Source: Deltaproteobacteria bacterium
GTDB taxonomy: Bacteria; Desulfobacterota; Syntrophia; Syntrophales; Smithellaceae
Direction of reading: 5' to 3'
Length of the DNA stretch: 26,500 nucleotides
Assembly (NCBI GenBank): GCA_011046295.1
Contig: DSAV01000099.1
Location: 1 to 26,500, forward strand
Shown here one piece after another: positions 6,986 to 15,034 of the stretch. Every line of letters starts with the position of its first letter. Position 1 is the first letter of the stretch. The translations under genes and the position numbers were made by a program. Under the pieces are notes generated by a model, which was given only the letters and a program-made list of their open reading frames with translations, had not been told where the DNA came from and did no database searches.

Positions 6986-8452
6986 ATGAAAGTTTTGCTG
7001 GCCGGTTATAATTTGGATTATGACCTTATCCGCGAGCTAAAAGAGAAAAGCGCAATGACGCAGGATTTGACGCCGGAAACAATATCCGCTGCATACGCAC
7101 GCATAAGCCGCAGCCCCAGGCAGGTTTTTGAATTGCGGCAAAACGCCCGCGCCGAAGTGGAAAAAGCCCGCCAATCCAACCGCAACATTGTCTTTGACAT
7201 GGGGCACAGCTCTATCGCGGAACACGCCGTTTTTAACATCGACGTGTTGGGAGTATCGCGGCTGCTGGTCGAAGAAATCGAAAAATTCCGCTTGTGTTCT
7301 TTCACGGAAAAATCCCAGCGCTATGTTCTGTTCGATAAAGATTTTGTTCTTCCGGAAGAAATCGGCCAAGCGGGGCTGACCTCGCTTTTTGCCGAAACCA
7401 TTGCGGCGCAAAACGACTATTATCAACAGCTTTATCAACAGCTATCCCCTTTTGTTTTTGAACAAAATAAGGAGCTTGCGCGTGACTCAGCCAACAAATC
7501 CCTGCTGGAGGGCTGGGCCAAAGAAGACGCCCGCTATGTTATTTCTATGGCCACGCAGACACAACTGGGCATGACCATTAACACGCGCAATTTGGAGCTG
7601 ATGCTCCGCAGGCTGGCCGCCCTGCCCCTGGCTGAAGCACAGGAATACGGACAAAAGCTTTACGAGGCAACAAAAAACATTGCTCCTTCGTTAATCCGCT
7701 ACACGGAAGCTACGGACTACGACAAATTAACAAGGAAAAATTTAGCCCAAAAAGCGGACATTTTTTCCCGTAAATACGCACAAAAGACAAATGCGAAAAA
7801 AAGATCCGCCGTAAATCTTACATATGCCACGGCAGATGCCGATACCAGGATTGCCGCGGCTGTGCTTTTTTCTTCCTCCCAACAAAGTTACGCCCTTTGC
7901 CTGAATCAGGCAAAACGGCTTACAGCGAGAGACAAAAAAGCTCTGCTGAAAACCGTTTTCGAGCATTTAAAGCCATACGACGCGGTATTTAGGGAGTTGG
8001 AAAACGTCGATATGCAGTTTGAGCTTATTGTCAGCTCCAGTTGCTTCGCCCAGTTGAAGAGGCACCGGATGGCGACGATTATCAGCCAGCAATATGACCC
8101 GGCGCTGGGTGTAACCACTCCTCCCTCCGTGCGCCAGATCGGCCAGCAGAAAAAATTCATGGATATAATGCGCCTCACGGAAAAAACTTATGAACAAATC
8201 AGAAAAAAAGCTCCCGTTGCCGCCGCTTACATTTTAACCAACGCGCACCGCAAAAAAGTTTTGATGAAATTCAACGCCCGTGAGATGTATCACCTGGCGC
8301 GGCTGCGCGCGGATGCTCACGCGCAATGGGACATAAGGAAGCTGACGGAGGACATGCTCCGGCAGGCTAAAAAGAAAATGCCTCTGACACTTTTACTCGC
8401 CTGCGGGAAAGACTCTTTTGCATCCCTTTACGCAAAGAATTTCCGGCGCTGA
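6986..8452 (+). CDS. Long two-domain ThyX-like (FAD-dependent thymidylate synthase family) protein
   Basis: A 488-residue protein made of two ThyX-like halves; ordinary ThyX proteins are roughly 220-250 residues. The first half has GHSSIAEH (73-80), then FRLCSFTEKSQRY (101-113), which matches the later part of the ThyX signature RHRxxSxNExSxRY with Asn replaced by Thr and RHR replaced by KFR. KEDARYVISMATQTQLGMTI and INTRNLE resemble the ThyX core. The second half has LKRHRMATIISQQYD with an intact RHR at 359-361 but without the following Ser/Asn/Glu pattern. The signature thus appears divided between the halves. Family knowledge points to flavin-dependent dTMP synthesis; activity of this long form is an inference. 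The MFS gene begins at or just after its stop. Confidence 0.8.
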   Translation: MKVLLAGYNLDYDLIRELKEKSAMTQDLTPETISAAYARISRSPRQVFELRQNARAEVEKARQSNRNIVFDMGHSSIAEHAVFNIDVLGVSRLLVEEIEKFRLCSFTEKSQRYVLFDKDFVLPEEIGQAGLTSLFAETIAAQNDYYQQLYQQLSPFVFEQNKELARDSANKSLLEGWAKEDARYVISMATQTQLGMTINTRNLELMLRRLAALPLAEAQEYGQKLYEATKNIAPSLIRYTEATDYDKLTRKNLAQKADIFSRKYAQKTNAKKRSAVNLTYATADADTRIAAAVLFSSSQQSYALCLNQAKRLTARDKKALLKTVFEHLKPYDAVFRELENVDMQFELIVSSSCFAQLKRHRMATIISQQYDPALGVTTPPSVRQIGQQKKFMDIMRLTEKTYEQIRKKAPVAAAYILTNAHRKKVLMKFNAREMYHLARLRADAHAQWDIRKLTEDMLRQAKKKMPLTLLLACGKDSFASLYAKNFRR

Positions 8453-8478
8453 TTGTGTCTTGGGAAAAATATATTTTC

Positions 8479-9849
8479 ATGACCGCTAAAAACAACTTTT
8501 ACATACTTCTTGCTGTTTCTTTAAGTTCTTTTCTCACCCCGTTTATGGGCTCGGCCGTGAACGTCGCTCTTCCTGTGATGGGTAAAGAACTGGCAATGCA
8601 CGCACTGACTTTGAGCTGGGTGGCTTCCTCCTTTCTTCTTGCCGCTGCCATTACCCTGGTTCCTCTGGGAAGAATTGCCGATATTTACGGACGCCAGAGA
8701 ATTTTTCTTTACGGCGCGATGATTTTTACCGTCTCTTCTTCTTTTTGCATTTGGGCGCCCAACCAGTCCGCGCTGATTTTTTCCCGCGTGATACAAGGCA
8801 TAGGCGGGGCGATGATTTTCAGCACCGGCATGGCGATGCTGATTTCGGTCTATCCTCCGGAAAAACGCGGCAGAATTCTGGGCATCAACCTTGCCGCTGT
8901 TTACACCGGCTTAACCATCGGTCCTTTTCTCGGTGGTTTTCTGACACAACAGCTCGGCTGGAGATATATTTTCCTTTTCGCCACGTTGGTGGGCGCCATA
9001 ATTATTTTAACAACTATGCGGCTGGCAAAAGAAGGGCATCCGGAAGCAGGTGAAGAAAAATTTGACTTTGGAGGGGCTGTTCTTTACGGCTTCGCGCTGT
9101 TTGGAGTCATGTACGGATTTTCCCGTCTTCCCTCGTGGCCGGCCGCGCTGCTTATCGGCGTGGGCATTTTTTGCCTTATGATCTTCATTATCCGCCAGCT
9201 CAAAACGCCTTTTCCCCTGCTGAATATTCATCTTTTCCTGGACAACAGGGTTTTCGCCTTTTCCAATCTGGCGGCGCTGATTAATTATTGCGCCACGTTC
9301 GCTGTTGCTTTTTTGTTGAGCCTCTATTTGCAGCACGTTAAACTGCTTTCTCCTCTGGAGGCGGGCGCAATTCTTGTGGCCCAGCCTTTTATATTGGCGC
9401 TTTTTTCTCCTCTCGCCGGCAGGTTATCTGACCGTTTCGAACCACAGCTTATTGCTTCCGCCGGTATGTCTCTTACCGTCATCGGCCTCGGCTTACTGCT
9501 GTTCATTAATCCTGATATTTCAATTTGCTACATTGTTATGTCTTTAGTCGTACTTGGCTTTGGCTTTGCTCTCTTTTCTTCGCCCAATGTCAATGCCACC
9601 ATGAGTTCCGTCGGCCCCAAATTTTACGGCGTGGCTTCGGCAACGCTCGCAACCATGCGCATAACCGGCCAGATGTTTTCGATGGGCATCACCATGCTTG
9701 TTTTCTCCGTTATACTGGGAAGCCATCAACTTTCCGCGGCGGATACTACATTTCTTTTAAAGAGTATCCGGATCATCTTTTTCACGCTTGCCATTATCTG
9801 CTGCGGCGGTATATTTGCGTCGGCAGCACGCGGGAGGGTGCATAAATGA
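8479..9849 (+). CDS. MFS multidrug-type exporter (DHA2-like)
   Basis: A drug:proton antiporter-type Major Facilitator protein of about 456 residues with many hydrophobic helices, probably 14 as in DHA2 members. The first helix contains SAVNVALPVMG, motif A is present as GRIADIYGRQRIFLYG between helices 2 and 3, RVIQGIGGAMI lies in helix 4, and the motif C-like LGINLAAVYTGLTIGPFLGG in helix 5 is characteristic of exporters. The ATG at 8479 gives a short cytoplasmic N-terminus; a GTG at 8455, 2 bp after the upstream stop, would add eight residues and cannot be excluded. The last four bases overlap the start of the TauE gene (ATGA), so the two are translationally coupled. Substrate is unknown. 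Confidence 0.88.
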   Translation: MTAKNNFYILLAVSLSSFLTPFMGSAVNVALPVMGKELAMHALTLSWVASSFLLAAAITLVPLGRIADIYGRQRIFLYGAMIFTVSSSFCIWAPNQSALIFSRVIQGIGGAMIFSTGMAMLISVYPPEKRGRILGINLAAVYTGLTIGPFLGGFLTQQLGWRYIFLFATLVGAIIILTTMRLAKEGHPEAGEEKFDFGGAVLYGFALFGVMYGFSRLPSWPAALLIGVGIFCLMIFIIRQLKTPFPLLNIHLFLDNRVFAFSNLAALINYCATFAVAFLLSLYLQHVKLLSPLEAGAILVAQPFILALFSPLAGRLSDRFEPQLIASAGMSLTVIGLGLLLFINPDISICYIVMSLVVLGFGFALFSSPNVNATMSSVGPKFYGVASATLATMRITGQMFSMGITMLVFSVILGSHQLSAADTTFLLKSIRIIFFTLAIICCGGIFASAARGRVHK

Positions 9850-10613
9850 AAATTAACGCCATAAGCTTTATAATCGGTCTTTTCGCCGGCATCTTCGGCG
9901 GCCTTGTGGGAATCGGCGGCGGAATAATCATGATTCCGTTGATGATTTTATTTTTGAAATTAAGCCAGCATAAAGCGCACGGCACAAGCCTGCTCGCTTT
10001 GGTTTTTACAGGACTCAGCGGAGCTATAATTTACTCACTACACGGTTCAGTTGATATTTACGCGGCGGCGGCTCTGGCGCTTCCTGCCGTTTTTACCATC
10101 CGTCTCGGCGTTTATTACGCCCATTCGCTGGCGGAATGGAAGTTGAGAAAAGCTTTTGGCATTTTTTTATTTTTCTGCGCCGTGATGCTATTTCTTAAAC
10201 CGTATATGGGAAACGCGATTGTCGTCTCATCTCCCGCGTCTATCATCATCATTTTTGTGATTGCCGGCGCGGCCACCGGGTTTCTCTCCGGCATGATGGG
10301 TGTGGGCGGCGGAATAATCATGGTTCCGGTAATGGTTTTGCTGGCGGGCTTCGGCCAGCATCTGGCTCAGGGCACGGCTCTTCTGGTCATGGTGCCTGCG
10401 GGAGCTGTAGGTGCTTACACCAACTGGCGGTTGGGTAATGTTAATAACAAAATACTATACGGCCTGGTTACGGGAATTCTCCTGGGAACATACAGCGGGG
10501 GCTACCTGGCACATCTGATTGCGGAAGATATATTAAGGTTGATTTTTGTAACGATAATGATAGTGCTGAGTTTTCGCTATATAAAAACCGGTGATCCTGA
10601 AGAAGTTGAATAA
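9846..10613 (+). CDS. TauE/SafE-family sulfite/organosulfonate exporter-like permease
   Basis: A 255-residue inner-membrane protein with about eight helices. It has the internal duplication typical of TauE/SafE: FGGLVGIGGGIIMIPLMIL near the N-terminus and MMGVGGGIIMVPVMVLL in the second half, each followed by an AHGTSLLAL or AQGTALLVM element. Known members export sulfite, sulfoacetate or related anions, but many are uncharacterised. The start overlaps the MFS stop by 4 bp, and the next gene follows after 2 bp, so it lies inside a compact operon. The nearby exporter and flavoenzyme do not define a substrate. Confidence 0.88.
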   Translation: MKINAISFIIGLFAGIFGGLVGIGGGIIMIPLMILFLKLSQHKAHGTSLLALVFTGLSGAIIYSLHGSVDIYAAAALALPAVFTIRLGVYYAHSLAEWKLRKAFGIFLFFCAVMLFLKPYMGNAIVVSSPASIIIIFVIAGAATGFLSGMMGVGGGIIMVPVMVLLAGFGQHLAQGTALLVMVPAGAVGAYTNWRLGNVNNKILYGLVTGILLGTYSGGYLAHLIAEDILRLIFVTIMIVLSFRYIKTGDPEEVE

Positions 10614-10615
10614 TT

Positions 10616-11104
10616 ATGATTCGGCAATGTACACAAAAAGATTTTGAGGAAATTCTGGCTATCATCAATGACGCGGCACAGGCGTACAAGGGGGTTATTC
10701 CCGACGACTGCTGGCATGAACCTTACATGCCCGGCGATTACCTGCGCCACGAAATGGACGACGGCGTGCATTTCTGGGGCTGGGAAGAAAGCGGTCAGCT
10801 TACAGGTATTATGGGAATTCAGGATAAAGTTGATTTTACGCTTATCCGCCACGCTTATGTCCATACGGCGTGGCGCAATAAGGGTATCGGCTCGCAACTT
10901 CTGAAAAACCTGCAAACCATGACCGACAAAACCATCCTAATCGGCACGTGGGCCGCGGCTACGTGGGCGATATCTTTTTATGAGAAGAACGGCTATAGGC
11001 TGGTTTCCACCGAAGAGAAGAACTTTTTGCTCAAGAAATACTGGAAGATTCCCGCGCGGCAGACAGAAACATCCGTGGTGCTGGTGGCGGGTAAATGGCC
11101 GTAA
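10616..11104 (+). CDS. GNAT-family N-acetyltransferase
   Basis: A GNAT acyltransferase of 162 residues. The N-terminus reads IRQCTQKDFEEILAIIND, the standard opening beta strand and helix. The acetyl-CoA loop is RNKGIGSQLL, and the C-terminal WAISFYEKNGYRLV is the family's closing motif. Weak similarity in style to phosphinothricin or amino-acid acetyltransferases is possible, but the acceptor cannot be assigned. It begins 2 bp after the TauE stop and appears to be the last gene of the murI operon; the next gene has its own strong promoter. Confidence 0.87.
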   Translation: MIRQCTQKDFEEILAIINDAAQAYKGVIPDDCWHEPYMPGDYLRHEMDDGVHFWGWEESGQLTGIMGIQDKVDFTLIRHAYVHTAWRNKGIGSQLLKNLQTMTDKTILIGTWAAATWAISFYEKNGYRLVSTEEKNFLLKKYWKIPARQTETSVVLVAGKWP

Positions 11105-11201
11105 AATTCTTAAGGATTTCCTGGTTATTCGCCTTAATTACTCGTTTATATATTTTTGCTTTTTTAATGATTGAGCTGATTTTTTTCGTTCGAAATACAG
11201 T

Positions 11202-11230
11202 TTGACAGGCAAACATCTTCTTCATATACT
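11202..11230 (+). promoter_or_regulatory. Near-consensus sigma-70 promoter for the nitronate monooxygenase gene
   Basis: TTGACA (11202-11207) and TATACT (11225-11230) are separated by exactly 17 bp. Transcription would start near 11237 and leave a leader of about 80 nt. The gene itself has a strong ribosome site, AGGAGGG, placed 8 bp before its ATG. Confidence 0.65.
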
Positions 11231-11317
11231 CTTTGGCCAATAGCGCAAAACTGCAACGGCAAGCCTAGTTGATAATAAAAATGCAATTATTTTAATAAAA
11301 TACAGGAGGGAAAATTA

Positions 11318-12433
11318 ATGTTAAAAACAAGACTGACAGAACTACTCGGCATCAAGTATCCCATCATGCAGGCGGGGATGGGACCTTTTTCCAACAACAA
11401 CCTTTGCGTGGCCGCCGCCAACGCCGGCTGCCTGGGACTGCTTTCCACCAGCGGCCTTTTCAACAAAGACGACCAGCCCTGGGTGTATAACGCCTTTTGC
11501 GACACCGGCGAGGCGAACCGCGACGATGATATGGCCACCGTGCTGGATACAGTTCTGAAGCGCACTCATCGTTTAGTAAAAGACAAGGGCGGCGTCTTCG
11601 GCCCCAATGTCATGGTCTCCGCGGAACTTAAAGACAAGGCAAGAATCATGATTGAAACAGCCATCAAGGCGCGGGAAGAAAACCCCGACATGAAGAAAAC
11701 CCTTAAAGTTATCTATACCTCCGCCGGTGATCCTATGGGTTGGGGAGATATGATTAAAGGGGCAGGCTTTATCTGGATTCATATCATTCCTTCCGTGCGC
11801 GCCGCTATGCGCTGTAAAAAGGCGGGCGTGGACGTGATTGTCGCTTCCGGCCATGAAGGCGGCTTCCACACGCACTGGGAACCGCTGCATTCCATGGTTC
11901 TTTTCCCCGCCGTGGTCGAGGCTGTATCCGATGAAAAAACGCTTGTCGTGGGTGGCGGCGGCGTTTCCGACGGCAAGACTTTAGCCGCCACGCTGGCTTT
12001 GGGCTGCGACGGCGCGCTGATGGGAACCCGTTTCCTGGCCACGCAGGAAAGTGATTTCCCCCCGCTCTGGAAGCAATCTGTTGTGGATGCGCAGGATCGC
12101 GGCACGTTGGTCGCGCGCGGTTATGTCGGCCCGGCGCGCTGGCTGAAAAATCCCCGCAGTGAAGAACACGCGGTAAACACACTGAAAAAATCACCCGGCG
12201 TTTACCTGGGCACACCGGACAGCTACACGACTATGGAAGATATGTCGCTGATTGATTATGAAAACGAATCCATCAAGGCCGTGTTCGAGGGAGACAAGGA
12301 AAAAGCCATGATGGCCGCCGGCGAAGCCGCCCAGCGCATCAACGACATGCCCAAAGTTGAAGATCTGGTCAAAGCCATGGCAAAAGAGGCGGAAGACATT
12401 ATCGTCAACCTGCCCAAGAAATACGTGAAATAA
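11318..12433 (+). CDS. Nitronate monooxygenase-family FMN enzyme (2-nitropropane dioxygenase/FabK type)
   Basis: A 371-residue TIM-barrel FMN protein. The opening LLGIKYPIMQAGMGPFS is the family's first strand and FMN loop. Later elements are VIVASGHEGGFHTHW, corresponding to the conserved His-containing GHE segment, VVGGGGVSDGKTLAATLALG, the phosphate-binding end, and GALMGTRFLATQES. Members oxidise alkyl nitronates or act as FabK enoyl-ACP reductases, and in anaerobes many have unknown reductase-type functions, so the oxygenase name should be read cautiously. It is transcribed alone: a near-consensus promoter lies upstream and a strong terminator starts 18 bp after the stop. The start is secured by AGGAGGG at the right distance. 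Confidence 0.87.
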   Translation: MLKTRLTELLGIKYPIMQAGMGPFSNNNLCVAAANAGCLGLLSTSGLFNKDDQPWVYNAFCDTGEANRDDDMATVLDTVLKRTHRLVKDKGGVFGPNVMVSAELKDKARIMIETAIKAREENPDMKKTLKVIYTSAGDPMGWGDMIKGAGFIWIHIIPSVRAAMRCKKAGVDVIVASGHEGGFHTHWEPLHSMVLFPAVVEAVSDEKTLVVGGGGVSDGKTLAATLALGCDGALMGTRFLATQESDFPPLWKQSVVDAQDRGTLVARGYVGPARWLKNPRSEEHAVNTLKKSPGVYLGTPDSYTTMEDMSLIDYENESIKAVFEGDKEKAMMAAGEAAQRINDMPKVEDLVKAMAKEAEDIIVNLPKKYVK

Positions 12434-12450
12434 AGATTTACCCACCATAA

Positions 12451-12485
12451 GAGCCGGAGGCGATTTCTTCGCCTCCGGCTCTTTA
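12451..12485 (+). terminator. Strong intrinsic terminator
   Basis: A 13-bp perfect stem, GAGCCGGAGGCGA (12451-12463) with TCGCCTCCGGCTC (12469-12481), has a 5-nt loop and is followed by TTTAT. It lies 18 bp after the nitronate monooxygenase stop. Confidence 0.85.
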
Positions 12486-12813
12486 TAATAAAGAGGTGTT
12501 TTTATGCGTCACCTCAGATTTATCAAACCTGCAAGTTGTTTTAATAATCAACAAATAAATTTGCCGGAGTCTATCCGTTGGGCTTTTGGTCTTTATTATC
12601 ACAAAATACCCAATAAATATAAAGGTATAAAGGTGACGGTTCTATTTATTAACCGGCCAACAAGAACAATACGGCCGTTCGTTGCGCTCTGGGTTATTTA
12701 TTTTCGTTGTGCACTATAATGTTCTCATAAAGGTAAATGATAGTATTCAATTCACTGGGGAATTCGGGGACATCCATGATAAGTTTTGTCAAGAGGTAAA
12801 ACGGACATTTACC
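12486..12813. other. Gene-poor stretch before the antitoxin remnant, with a short motif reminiscent of RAYT flanks
   Basis: The only open frame, 12504-12719 (71 codons), has a plausible GAGGTG before its ATG but no recognisable protein features, so it is not called. GGGGAATTCGGGGACATCC at 12757-12775 recalls sequences I associate with the flanks of REP-associated transposase (RAYT) genes in deltaproteobacteria; no transposase is present. No toxin gene of the HigB/RelE type could be read in front of the antitoxin remnant. Confidence 0.35.
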
Positions 12814-13119
12814 ATGGCAAAAAAACTCATTAAGCCCGTTCATCCGGGAGTTTATTTAAATAAAAGAGTTGCTCGATGAGCTCGAACTTTCACAGTATCG
12901 CCTCGCAAAAGAGTTGAATGTTCCGGCAATGCGTATTAATATGTAATAAACGGCAAACGTCCCGTGAATGCGTCTCTAGCTTTGAGATTGGGAAGGTATT
13001 TCAGCCAAGACCCGCGCTACTGGATTAATTTGCAGAGCCGCTACGATATGGATATAGCCGAAGAGGCGCTGGAAAATAAAATCGTCCGCGAGGTTCATCC
13101 CCTGAAAATAGCAGGATAA
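12814..13119 (+). pseudogene. HigA-type antitoxin remnant with two frameshifts
   Basis: Three reading-frame pieces combine into a HigA/XRE antitoxin of about 100 residues. The first runs from the ATG at 12814 (KKLIKPVHPGVYL) until a shift near 12863-12866, where an extra A in an A-run is needed to explain it. The second (ELLDELELSQYRLAKELNVP) ends near 12937, where one base is missing. The third (VINGKRPVNASLALRLGRYF and DPRYWINLQ) runs to TAA at 13117. The two shifts compensate each other. The middle piece holds the DNA-recognition helix-turn-helix. No HigB-like toxin frame is visible upstream. Either this is an orphan decaying antitoxin or the indels are sequencing errors. Confidence 0.75.
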
Positions 13120-13152
13120 CATAAACGCTTTTGTTGCTTATTTATTGGTGTT

Positions 13153-13186
13153 GAGGCGGCGGTTAAAAAAACCGCCGCCTCTTTTT
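13153..13186 (+). terminator. Strong intrinsic terminator downstream of the antitoxin remnant
   Basis: GAGGCGGCGGTT (13153-13164) pairs perfectly with AACCGCCGCCTC (13170-13181) around a 5-A loop, followed by TTTTT. The T-tract is on the plus strand, so it serves plus-strand transcripts. It also lies directly beyond the stop of the convergent minus-strand gene. Confidence 0.8.
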
Positions 13187-13193
13187 CAATAAT

Positions 13194-13817
13194 CTAAATC
13201 CACTTCAGAATTCCCGCGAAGACAATCACCATCAGAGCATTGACGGCAAACAGGGAACTGATAACTGCCACCTGAGTTTTGGGCTTCCAGTCGTAGGAAT
13301 ACATAGAGACAACGAAGAAGGGAATGTAAACGGTGATGAACACCGGAAAAGAACCCCACCACGGATAAACCCACACAAACGCGGGCGTCTTGGCCAGAAA
13401 TATTTCGAAGATAGAGAAGAAAGCCGCGGCGCCCACAGCTATTAACAAACGGTTGTTGATGCCAAAAATTTTCTTTTTCGGATCCGGGTCGAGCAGCTTG
13501 CTGAAAACTAACCCCGCGGCGGCAAACATGATGCTCAATTCCGCGCACACGCCGACCAGCAGCAGAAACCCCGTGCCGGTGGGAACGGTCCAGAGCGCGT
13601 GTCCGCTGAAATACTGGATTAGCGCGTTGCCGATTTCATAAAACCAGTGCACCATGTACAAAGACAGACCCGCGGCAATGCCTTTGTAATTTTTGCGCGC
13701 GTACTCACCATAATAAATATAGAAGAGAAACATCAAAAGCGGAATGATATACCACTGGAAATTCTCGCCGTTTCTGAGTATCGCCAGCGCCTGTGTTGTG
13801 GCTTCGGGATTGTTCAT
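13194..13817 (-). CDS. Unrecognised six-helix integral membrane protein
   Basis: A 207-residue protein with about six hydrophobic segments: FQWYIIPLLMFLFYIYYG, GLSLYMVHWFYEIGNALIQ, TGFLLLVGVCAELSIMFAAA, LLIAVGAAAFFSIFEIFLA, FPVFITVYIPFFVVSMYSY and a C-terminal helix ending ILKWI. Charged residues in the helices (HWFYEIGN, CAEL, FEIF) hint at a functional pore, ligand or metal site rather than a pure anchor. I do not recognise the family and assign no function. The ATG has a strong GGAGGG about 8 bp upstream and a good promoter beyond it, so the gene is very likely expressed. It is transcribed alone and divergently from the alpha/beta hydrolase. Confidence 0.8.
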   Translation of the reverse strand: MNNPEATTQALAILRNGENFQWYIIPLLMFLFYIYYGEYARKNYKGIAAGLSLYMVHWFYEIGNALIQYFSGHALWTVPTGTGFLLLVGVCAELSIMFAAAGLVFSKLLDPDPKKKIFGINNRLLIAVGAAAFFSIFEIFLAKTPAFVWVYPWWGSFPVFITVYIPFFVVSMYSYDWKPKTQVAVISSLFAVNALMVIVFAGILKWI

Positions 13818-13852
13818 AATTATTCCCTCCTTTTTATAAGTTTATTATGACA

Positions 13853-13881
13853 AATGTACAGCGCGTTGCCGGCAGCGTCAA
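13853..13881 (-). promoter_or_regulatory. Promoter for the six-helix membrane protein
   Basis: On the minus strand, TTGACG (13881-13876) and TACATT (13858-13853) are 17 bp apart. The leader would be about 30 nt and contains the GGAGGG ribosome site. Confidence 0.5.
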
Positions 13882-13947
13882 TCTGAATTTAGAGCGTCTT
13901 TTTTTACCGTTTGAGAAACCGTTGTCCGCCTCGCGCCGAATCTTTCA

Positions 13948-13976
13948 TTGACACGTAGACGCGACTGTCTTAATAT
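13948..13976 (+). promoter_or_regulatory. Near-consensus promoter for the alpha/beta hydrolase
   Basis: TTGACA (13948-13953) and TAATAT (13971-13976) have a 17-bp spacer. Transcription would begin near 13983, about 44 nt before the ATG at 14027. Confidence 0.6.
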
Positions 13977-14026
13977 TCGACCGTTTAAAACACTTTTTTA
14001 TTTCCGAAACAGAGGCTAAACAGGCG

Positions 14027-14890
14027 ATGAAGTGTCCCGCGGGCGAAATCAAAGGAGTGGAATACCGCGAAGAATTTGTTGCCGTTGCTGATGCCGTGCG
14101 GCTCAAGGTAATGATTTTTAAACAGACCGCCGCGCAGGGCAAGGCGCCGGTTATTTTTGTAGCTGGGTGGATTTCCGCTTTTTCCGGCTGGATACCCGTC
14201 ATCAGGGAACTGGCCGCTGAGCGCGACGTTTATTATCTGGAAACAAGAGAAAAGTACTCGGCAGTAATTGACCCAAACGTTTCTTTGACCGATGAGGATT
14301 TCAGTATTTTTCAAAGCGCGAAAGACATAGTAAAAATCTGTGAGCATTTTAAAATCAACACTCCCGCAACGATTGCCTGCGGCAGCTCCCTGGGCGCGAC
14401 ATCGCTTTTAGAAGCGCTCAAAAACAGCAGGCTGAAAGCGGGCGGCGCGTTTCTTGTGGGGCCAAACAGCGAATTTGTCGCGCCGCGTTCCCTTTTGTGG
14501 ATTTTGTCTTTACCCGCCGGATTATACCATCCCTTAAAGTACTTTCTGGTTTGGTATCTGCGCCGCTTTCGCGTGGACGCCGAAAAGGAACCCCAGCAGA
14601 TGCAGCGCTATATAGATGCGCTCAACACGGTGGAACCGCAAAGACTCAAACATTCCGCGCGTTCGGTTATCTTGGAAAAATACCAGGTGTGGAATGATTT
14701 GGATACAATCCGCGTCCCGGTTGCCGTGGCCTACGCGCCTACTGACAAACTCCACGACCTGGATAATATTTTTGAGATTGCCCGGCGGCTCCCTTGCGGA
14801 AAATTAATTCCCTGCCCTTCAAACCTCTACATGCACTCGGAAGAACTGATTTCCGATATCAACGCCTTTGAACGTGATATTCATATTTAA
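14027..14890 (+). CDS. Alpha/beta hydrolase
   Basis: A 287-residue cytoplasmic hydrolase of the alpha/beta fold. The oxyanion-hole strand is VIFVAGWISAFSGW (42-55). The nucleophile elbow is CGSSLGA, GxSxG with Ser121. The acid is probably Asp240 in APTDKLHD, and the histidine His270 in LYMHSEE, giving a complete catalytic triad in the right order. An insertion of about 80 residues between nucleophile and acid may form a lid. Substrate is unknown; thioesterase, esterase or lipase-like roles are all possible. It has its own promoter and no tightly coupled partner, although a frameshifted conserved gene follows. Confidence 0.85.
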   Translation: MKCPAGEIKGVEYREEFVAVADAVRLKVMIFKQTAAQGKAPVIFVAGWISAFSGWIPVIRELAAERDVYYLETREKYSAVIDPNVSLTDEDFSIFQSAKDIVKICEHFKINTPATIACGSSLGATSLLEALKNSRLKAGGAFLVGPNSEFVAPRSLLWILSLPAGLYHPLKYFLVWYLRRFRVDAEKEPQQMQRYIDALNTVEPQRLKHSARSVILEKYQVWNDLDTIRVPVAVAYAPTDKLHDLDNIFEIARRLPCGKLIPCPSNLYMHSEELISDINAFERDIHI

Positions 14891-15034
14891 AGGATAATGG
14901 CATCATACAAGTGACAATAGTATAATGAAAAATAAAGGCACTAACATTTTCTAAACAGGTTTTAAGCTTTATCTATGACCGGAAGAAAAAAACCAGAGAT
15001 ACCGCTTATACTGCGGATTCGATAAAACGCCTTA

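Noticed and set aside
12504..12719. 71-codon open frame with GAGGTG before its ATG
   Set aside because: No recognisable features, and the upstream GAGGTG can pair with CACCTC just after the ATG. Nothing distinguishes it from chance in a decayed region.
12682..12879. 65-codon open frame ending inside the antitoxin remnant
   Set aside because: Only its last 21 codons match HigA; the upstream part shows no toxin or antitoxin features, so the ATG at 12814 is the better start.
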